Of a DNA stretch of 58,674 bases, positions 54,511-58,674 are shown piece after piece. This DNA is from B4-G1 sp964393895. Its GTDB lineage: Bacteria; Chloroflexota; Anaerolineae; B4-G1. The notes under the pieces were generated by a model. The model had not been told where the DNA came from. It ran no database searches and was given only the letters and a program-made list of their open reading frames with translations. The position numbers and the translations under genes were made by a program. The stretch covers positions 1 to 58,674 of the forward strand of contig CAYMWP010000008.1 of the NCBI GenBank assembly GCA_964393895.1, in the 5' to 3' direction. Within the stretch, counting starts at the first letter, position 1. Every line of letters starts with the position of its first letter.

Positions 54511-56114
54511 GTCGTCTGAGTGAGTGGTGGGCAGAGAAGCGTCCCGTTGTCCAGACGGCATCGGAGGTAACGACGCTAAGGGCCAAGGCAGCAGGCTACG
54601 AAGCGGCCTATCGGAAAGCACCCTGGCATATGACGTCACAACATCTGTTGAGCGAGCTTGATCCGCGTATGATCTCATGGCTACAGAGGCTCCAACAGAA
54701 TGAGGTCATCGTCAGCCCGTTCGGGAGTACCGCTGGGCCGAATGAGAAGGATCGATTGAGGATCGTTCAATGGGCACGGTGGTGGGCAGTGTATGATCCG
54801 CTCATCTCGGCCATGACCAAACTGTGGACGGCCTATGGATTCGGGCAAGAGGTCTCACTGAAGGCGGAAGAGCAAGAGCAGGAGATATGGGACGCCTTCT
54901 GGACGAGCAAGGCGAACCGGCGCATTCTGGGCGACCGGCATATTCGCAAGCTCTCGAACAGCCTCCTGACAGATGGCGAGCTATTCCTGGTCATCTGGAA
55001 GAAGAAGGTCAACGGCGAATGCTCGATTAGGACGATCAAGACAGAAGAGATTACTGAGATTATCTCGATGGAAGGCGACAAGGATCAGCCGCTCTACTAC
55101 AAGCGCGAGTGGATGGAAGACCGAGGCAACGGGCCGAAGCAGCAGACCCGCTACTATCCTGACTGGCTAGCAGGCCCAGATAACCTCGCCAAGGTCAAGT
55201 TGCCGCCTAGTGCTGATAGAGCGGATCAGAATGCCGAGCTGGTGCCGGTGGTCATTCACGTTTCCCTCTATGGGATGGATGGCCGAGGCTGGCCGCTCTG
55301 TACCGCTTCTGAGCCCTGGGCCAAAGCATACAAGCAGTTTGCCACTGACCGTGCAGCAGTGGCTCGCAATGTGGCCTCAGTCATTGAGGAGTATGAGGTC
55401 AAGGGTGGGCCGCGCATGGTCGATATGCTGAAGAGCCAGCTACAGAGCGGCTTGAATACGGTCGGCCAGAATTATGAGGATAACCCGCCTCCAGGCGCAG
55501 GAAGTTACCGCGTCCAGAATGAGGCCGTCAATACCAGGCGGCTGCCGATGTCCACTGGGGCGAGTGATGCTGCACAAGACAGTATGATGCTGATTGGACA
55601 AGCGGCGACGGGAACACAGTCGCCTGCCTTCATGTTAGGCAGGACGGACATGGCCCAGAATCGCGCCATCGCTGAGGTCGCCATGAGACCTACTCTTCGA
55701 GCGTGGGGTGAATATCAGAACCTATGGCGGTCTGTGTTCGAGGACATCTTTACAATCGTGATGGATGCGGCAGTCGAGCAGGGTCAAATTCCAGAGGACT
55801 ACAACAGAGAGATCATCGTCAGCCTTGGCTCGGTGGTCGATGTGGACTTTGACGTGATGGTGGCGGCGTTGGGCACATTCTGGGATACGGGGATGATCGA
55901 TCAGAAGGTGCTGACGACAATCGCACTGCAGCAGCCTCAGCTTGGCCTGACCTCGGATATCATCACAGCGACAATTGAGCAGATGTATCCAGAGGGCGAG
56001 GAAGAGGAATCAGAAGAGGCGCCGGAAGAGGAAGAGACGGAAGAAGGGCTAGAGGATGAATTGCGGGCACTACGGGCGCTGGTAGAGCTGACCTACGTGG
56101 GGGGCGCTCGATGA
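54507..56114 (+). CDS. Portal protein
   Basis: A 535-aa protein in the terminase-portal-MuF order. Portal-like segments: WWAVYDPLISAMTKLWTAYG, LSNSLLTDGELFLVIWKKKV, then a stem/wing pattern and QAATGTQSPAFMLGRTDMAQ. The C-terminal acidic tail (EEEESEEAPEEEETEE) is typical. It forms the dodecameric portal. The first 60 residues are variable. Strong context. Confidence 0.8.
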   Translation: MSRLSEWWAEKRPVVQTASEVTTLRAKAAGYEAAYRKAPWHMTSQHLLSELDPRMISWLQRLQQNEVIVSPFGSTAGPNEKDRLRIVQWARWWAVYDPLISAMTKLWTAYGFGQEVSLKAEEQEQEIWDAFWTSKANRRILGDRHIRKLSNSLLTDGELFLVIWKKKVNGECSIRTIKTEEITEIISMEGDKDQPLYYKREWMEDRGNGPKQQTRYYPDWLAGPDNLAKVKLPPSADRADQNAELVPVVIHVSLYGMDGRGWPLCTASEPWAKAYKQFATDRAAVARNVASVIEEYEVKGGPRMVDMLKSQLQSGLNTVGQNYEDNPPPGAGSYRVQNEAVNTRRLPMSTGASDAAQDSMMLIGQAATGTQSPAFMLGRTDMAQNRAIAEVAMRPTLRAWGEYQNLWRSVFEDIFTIVMDAAVEQGQIPEDYNREIIVSLGSVVDVDFDVMVAALGTFWDTGMIDQKVLTTIALQQPQLGLTSDIITATIEQMYPEGEEEESEEAPEEEETEEGLEDELRALRALVELTYVGGAR

Positions 56115-57022
56115 ATGAGGCATTTAAGGTCGTCATCAAGGAGTTTGAGGAAGGCGGGGAGCTATCCGCTGGTCAGGTAATCTATCTCTGCTGGGACGCT
56201 TATGTGAACGGACAGAGAACCAGGCAGGTCGTCTTTGACGAGATGACTGGCTGGGAGCTAGAACGCTGGACGCTGAACCAGAAGGAGATCGAGCGCCGAG
56301 TGCTTCTAATGGCAGAGGTGGAGGGTAAGATCAAGGAGCGGGCGCAGTACCTGCGCAAGCTGTTCAGAGAAGCGTATGATGCTGGGCGAGGAGAAGGATG
56401 TCTCCTGCTATCCGTTGATTCGCTGGAGGAGTCTGAGCAGGGCGCTCGGGAGAGATTCGGGCGCGACCTACGCCAGGTAGCAAGAGGTCTCTGGCAGGAC
56501 GTGTTTACGATCAAGGAATTTTTCGACGGGATGCACGACGTATTGGAGACCGGATTGCGCCGAGCTTTTCTGATGGGCCTGACAAAGTGCGGCATTACCA
56601 AAGAGGACATGACCGACGTCGAGCGGAACGAGATGCGGAACTTTATTGCCTCTCAGTATGTCTACATCGTCGGATTCGGCGAGTGGATTCTGGAACGGAC
56701 CAGGGACAAAGGCGGCACGTGGGGAGCGGTCGCTGGACGCTTACGAATGTGGGAGGCCCGGTGGATCGAGGCGTTCGATTTGGGCATGACCTACGGGTGC
56801 CGTGACCAAAAGGCCGTGTGGACTTTAGGCGAGGCTGAGCATTGTGCCTCGTGTTTGAAGCTACACGGCAAGGTCAAGCGCATGAGCTACTGGCACGAGA
56901 AAGGCATCCTGCCGCAGGTGCCTGGATGTGACTATCTTGAATGCCACGGCTGGGCTTGCGCCTGTACGCTTCAGCTCACTAAGGAACCTTGTTCTAAAGG
57001 CCCTTTGCCTAGACTACCATAA
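56111..57022 (+). CDS. MuF-like minor head protein
   Basis: A 303-aa protein overlapping the portal gene (ATGA). The helical N-terminal 200 residues are followed by the MuF C-terminal pattern: VWTLGEAEHCASCLKLHGKV, WHEKGILPQVPG, then CHGWACACTLQL (Cys cluster). MuF proteins sit inside the head at the portal and can be injected. It has no extra toxin-like C-terminal domain. Confidence 0.75.
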   Translation: MNEAFKVVIKEFEEGGELSAGQVIYLCWDAYVNGQRTRQVVFDEMTGWELERWTLNQKEIERRVLLMAEVEGKIKERAQYLRKLFREAYDAGRGEGCLLLSVDSLEESEQGARERFGRDLRQVARGLWQDVFTIKEFFDGMHDVLETGLRRAFLMGLTKCGITKEDMTDVERNEMRNFIASQYVYIVGFGEWILERTRDKGGTWGAVAGRLRMWEARWIEAFDLGMTYGCRDQKAVWTLGEAEHCASCLKLHGKVKRMSYWHEKGILPQVPGCDYLECHGWACACTLQLTKEPCSKGPLPRLP

Positions 57023-57031
57023 GGAGGACGA

Positions 57032-57436
57032 ATGATCGTAGCAGTCATGTTCCCGACCATTAAGCAGTGTTACGTAGTGCGAGGCTGGGCGACACCGCCA
57101 AACTCTGACGGCTATAGCCAGTTCGACATCGATGGGATCAAGGAACTCTCAGACAGAACCTACGTGATCGAGCAGGCTACTGAAGAGATGCAGATCAGCG
57201 CAGACCTACCGCGCATCGTTTACAAGAGTGCCCGACTACCGAGGGATCTACCTGAGCAGCTCGTCGATGTGGTAGAATGTCCGCACTGTGGCGGAAGCCA
57301 TGAGCAGTTAGCCGCACAGCCGCTGAGAACGATGCTCCCAGGATTCCCGCCTCAAGCTGAGGCGTATTGTCCCAAGACGGCCCAGAAGCTATTCGTCTAT
57401 ATGAGGATAGAATTGGAGGACGATGAGACCACATAA
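57032..57436 (+). CDS. Hypothetical zinc-site protein
   Basis: A 134-aa protein after AAGGAGG. Alpha/beta, with VVECPHCGGSHEQL and a later AYCPKTAQKL that could complete a zinc site. It lies in the head operon. Function unknown. Confidence 0.5.
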   Translation: MIVAVMFPTIKQCYVVRGWATPPNSDGYSQFDIDGIKELSDRTYVIEQATEEMQISADLPRIVYKSARLPRDLPEQLVDVVECPHCGGSHEQLAAQPLRTMLPGFPPQAEAYCPKTAQKLFVYMRIELEDDETT

Positions 57437-57659
57437 TGAGGAAGGGGACTGGCAAAATCTGCTACATCGTCTCCAGAGAGTAGCAGAGACGCAGAGAGGC
57501 AATGGGTTCGTCATTATGAAGGTGACACTCGTTCTGATGGACGGCAACCTGCGCATGTGGCAGACTCCCGAGGTCAAGCGGTTCGAGCCCAAAGGGGGCG
57601 GGTACGAGCTACTTGGACATTTGCTTGACGATACCCTTGACAATGAGGGCGATCCGTGA
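57423..57659 (+). CDS. 78-aa hypothetical protein
   Basis: Starts inside the previous gene (ATG 57423 after GGAGG). Helical start (WQNLLHRLQRVAETQRGN) and a beta hairpin (VTLVLMDGNLRMWQTPEV). Its 3' end carries the -35 of the RNA 3 promoter. Confidence 0.45.
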   Translation: MRPHNEEGDWQNLLHRLQRVAETQRGNGFVIMKVTLVLMDGNLRMWQTPEVKRFEPKGGGYELLGHLLDDTLDNEGDP

Positions 57660-57665
57660 TACTAT
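57637..57665 (+). promoter_or_regulatory. Promoter of structured RNA 3 / late head genes
   Basis: TTGACA-17-TACTAT; -35 lies in the 57423 gene. Predicted start near 57672. No conserved early-promoter flank, so it belongs to a different class from promoters 1-4. Confidence 0.65.
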
Positions 57666-57671
57666 AGAGGC

Positions 57672-57783
57672 GAGGCGGGACCGGTTTCAATATTCTAGTT
57701 GAGGCTTCTGCTTCGTTTCTCACTACAATCGAAGACCCGCCCATCTAAACGGGCTGACACAGAAATGTGTCGGTCCGTTTTTT
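57672..57783 (+). ncRNA. Structured RNA 3: junction RNA with intrinsic terminator
   Basis: About 112 nt. GGCGGG (57674-57679) pairs with CCCGCC (57736-57741), closing a junction with two inner stems: TTTCAA/TTGAGG (57685-57690/57699-57704, with G-U) and CTTCG/CGAAG (57711-57715/57730-57734). The terminator (57747-57780) is a 15-bp stem with GAAA tetraloop and six T. GGACCG (57678-57683) can also pair with CGGTCC in the terminator's 3' arm (57771-57776), so alternative folds exist. 36 nt at 57684-57719 look like a CRISPR repeat on the - strand (starting and ending with GAAAC, ending in ATTGAAAC). It precedes the 57804 gene. Confidence 0.65.
57747..57783 (+). terminator. Intrinsic terminator of RNA 3
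   Basis: A 15-bp stem (AAACGG and GCTGACACA arms, including two G-U pairs), GAAA tetraloop and TTTTTT. The strongest intrinsic terminator in the window. Read-through would be needed for the promoter at 57637 to serve the downstream head genes. Confidence 0.9.
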
Positions 57784-57803
57784 GTTATTCAAAGGGGGAG
57801 CGA

Positions 57804-58286
57804 ATGGGGTTCATACCAGGAGTTGTACCCGTCAGTGTACAGCGAGCAAGTGCGGTACTGGCAGCGGCTGGAGCATGGGACACAGATCCGGAAGAGGTCA
57901 TTACGCCAGGCTGTAGCCATGTTACGGTCCTATGTCGCTACGTCAGGGGTGGCGCAGCGGGCGCCTTTGACATTCGGATCGAAGTAAGCGAGTACAGCAC
58001 GGATGCGGGGACGCTGGGCGTAGGCATTTGGCATGACGTCTCCATCGAGCAATTGGGCGCATTTGCCGCCGGAGCTGACGTGGCGAGCGATCTACAACGA
58101 TCAGGTCATATTACATACACAGCAACGGGAGCAGCCGCAGAATCGGTTGCCTACGAGCTGCAATTATCAGGCATTGAGAGGATACGCATCGGCGCCCGAG
58201 AGAGCGGCAACGTAGGGGCTCCTGGGACGTTAGAGATCGTCTGCTCATTGACACCTGCTGACGGCAACGGATGGGGGCAAGCATAA
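57804..58286 (+). CDS. Beta-rich virion protein
   Basis: A 160-aa protein. ATG 57804 after GGGGGAG. Mostly beta strands (SHVTVLCRYVRGGAAGAFDI, IRIEVSEYS, YELQLSGIERIRIGARESG), like small capsid-stabilising or fibre-base proteins. First gene after the RNA 3 terminator; overlaps the next start (TAATG). Confidence 0.55.
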   Translation: MGFIPGVVPVSVQRASAVLAAAGAWDTDPEEVITPGCSHVTVLCRYVRGGAAGAFDIRIEVSEYSTDAGTLGVGIWHDVSIEQLGAFAAGADVASDLQRSGHITYTATGAAAESVAYELQLSGIERIRIGARESGNVGAPGTLEIVCSLTPADGNGWGQA

Positions 58287-58674
58287 TGCCTAGAATCACT
58301 CAGGTCGTTTCTAATGTCGCCGCATTCCTCGCAGGGATTTTGCCTGCATCGTTGGGCCAGAAGACAATGGCCAACTCATTTGCTGTTACCATTGCCAGCG
58401 ACCAGGGCGATTTGCCCGTGGCAGTTACTGATCCTTGGGATACCGTCGTCACGGCAGATGTAACGGCAGACGACAGCGACAAAACGATCGCTGTAACGGC
58501 TTCCAAGGTTTGGCAATTATTGTCGATACAGGTGTCATTGGCGACGACGGCGGCTGTCGGAGATCGTCAGATGACGATTGATGTGACCGATGCCTCGGAC
58601 AATCTGCTCGCGAGGATGAGAGCGGGTGTGACCCAAGCGGCAAGTCTTACATATACCTATACATTCGGCGTTGG
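58286..58674 (+). CDS. Beta-rich virion protein, cut by the window edge
   Basis: 129 codons visible, open at the right edge. Pattern is VTIASDQGDLPVAVTDPWDT, then a beta-sandwich. If the ends of the window are joined, the frame continues (GPGTTRR) and stops at TAA 20-22, giving about 136 aa and overlapping the ATG of the gene at 22. It forms a pair with the previous gene in size and fold impression. Function unknown; head or tail-fibre component. Confidence 0.55.
   Translation, partial: MPRITQVVSNVAAFLAGILPASLGQKTMANSFAVTIASDQGDLPVAVTDPWDTVVTADVTADDSDKTIAVTASKVWQLLSIQVSLATTAAVGDRQMTIDVTDASDNLLARMRAGVTQAASLTYTYTFGV

Noticed and set aside
57672..57745. tRNA gene in RNA 3
   Set aside because: GGCGGG and CCCGCC resemble an acceptor stem, but no T-arm (GTTCGA with 5-bp stem) or D-arm spacing is present.
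1..58674. Minus-strand genes
   Set aside because: All minus-strand ORFs overlap better-supported + genes and lack ribosome sites or recognisable motifs.

Overview
The window looks like the complete genome of a tailed double-stranded DNA phage with siphovirus-type tail genes, and probably one full circle. Every convincing gene is on the + strand. The last reading frame (58286 onward) stays open at the right edge. Joined to base 1 it runs in frame to a TAA at 20-22 that overlaps the ATG of the first gene (TAATG). A 100-base run of N at 44048-44147 marks an assembly gap inside a 12-bp repeat, so the source is probably a metagenomic assembly. No integrase was seen. The host is a guess: long Pro/Thr linkers of TPTPT/TATPT type in the surface lipoprotein (18460-21906), with glycosidase-like and clostripain-like domains, suggest Chloroflexota (Anaerolineae-like). 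Promoters are sigma70-like.

Layout. 46748-50380 is a DNA-modification cassette: ParB-like protein, DpdA/TGT-like transglycosylase, SAM methyltransferase, QueF-like protein, YhhQ-like transporter. 50424-57659 holds the terminases, a clan-A glycoside-hydrolase-like protein between terminase and portal, a Tat-signal protein, portal and MuF-like protein. 57637-58674 plus 1-7849 holds a promoter with a structured RNA, head genes (protease/scaffold, decoration, major capsid, two beta-helix paralogues) and head-tail connectors. 7851-17685 is the tail: a tube protein fused to a six-Asp-box propeller, frameshifted chaperones, tape measure with five repeats, distal tail protein, hub/fibre. 17695-23171 holds the lipoprotein and a membrane-protein (lysis-like) group.

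23255-31295 is early and replication DNA: ArdC-like antirestriction protein, pentapeptide protein, regulators, primase, initiator with internal 15-bp iterons (possible origin) and a DnaB-like helicase. The primase and the initiator are each preceded by a strong promoter and a pseudoknot-capable RNA ending in a terminator-like hairpin. 31274-37370 is an accessory block whose core (33289-36933) resembles a type IV CRISPR effector operon: Csf1-like, Csf2/Cas7-like, a beta-class DNA methyltransferase, Csf3/Cas5-like. No CRISPR array, Cas6 or DinG helicase was seen. 37367-46714 holds many small early-type proteins, some behind near-identical promoter cassettes, including an annealing-type protein, a PD-(D/E)XK nuclease, an Imm-like repeat protein, a Lar-like antirestriction protein and an HNH nuclease.

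Main points of interest: the phage-borne Csf-like operon with an embedded methyltransferase; three promoter-RNA-hairpin units with complex folds; a salvage-type 7-deazaguanine modification set whose QueF-like member lacks reductase hallmarks; a tail tube-propeller fusion; and a lipoprotein carrying glycosidase-like and clostripain-like modules. All family calls come from reading motifs, not from database searches.
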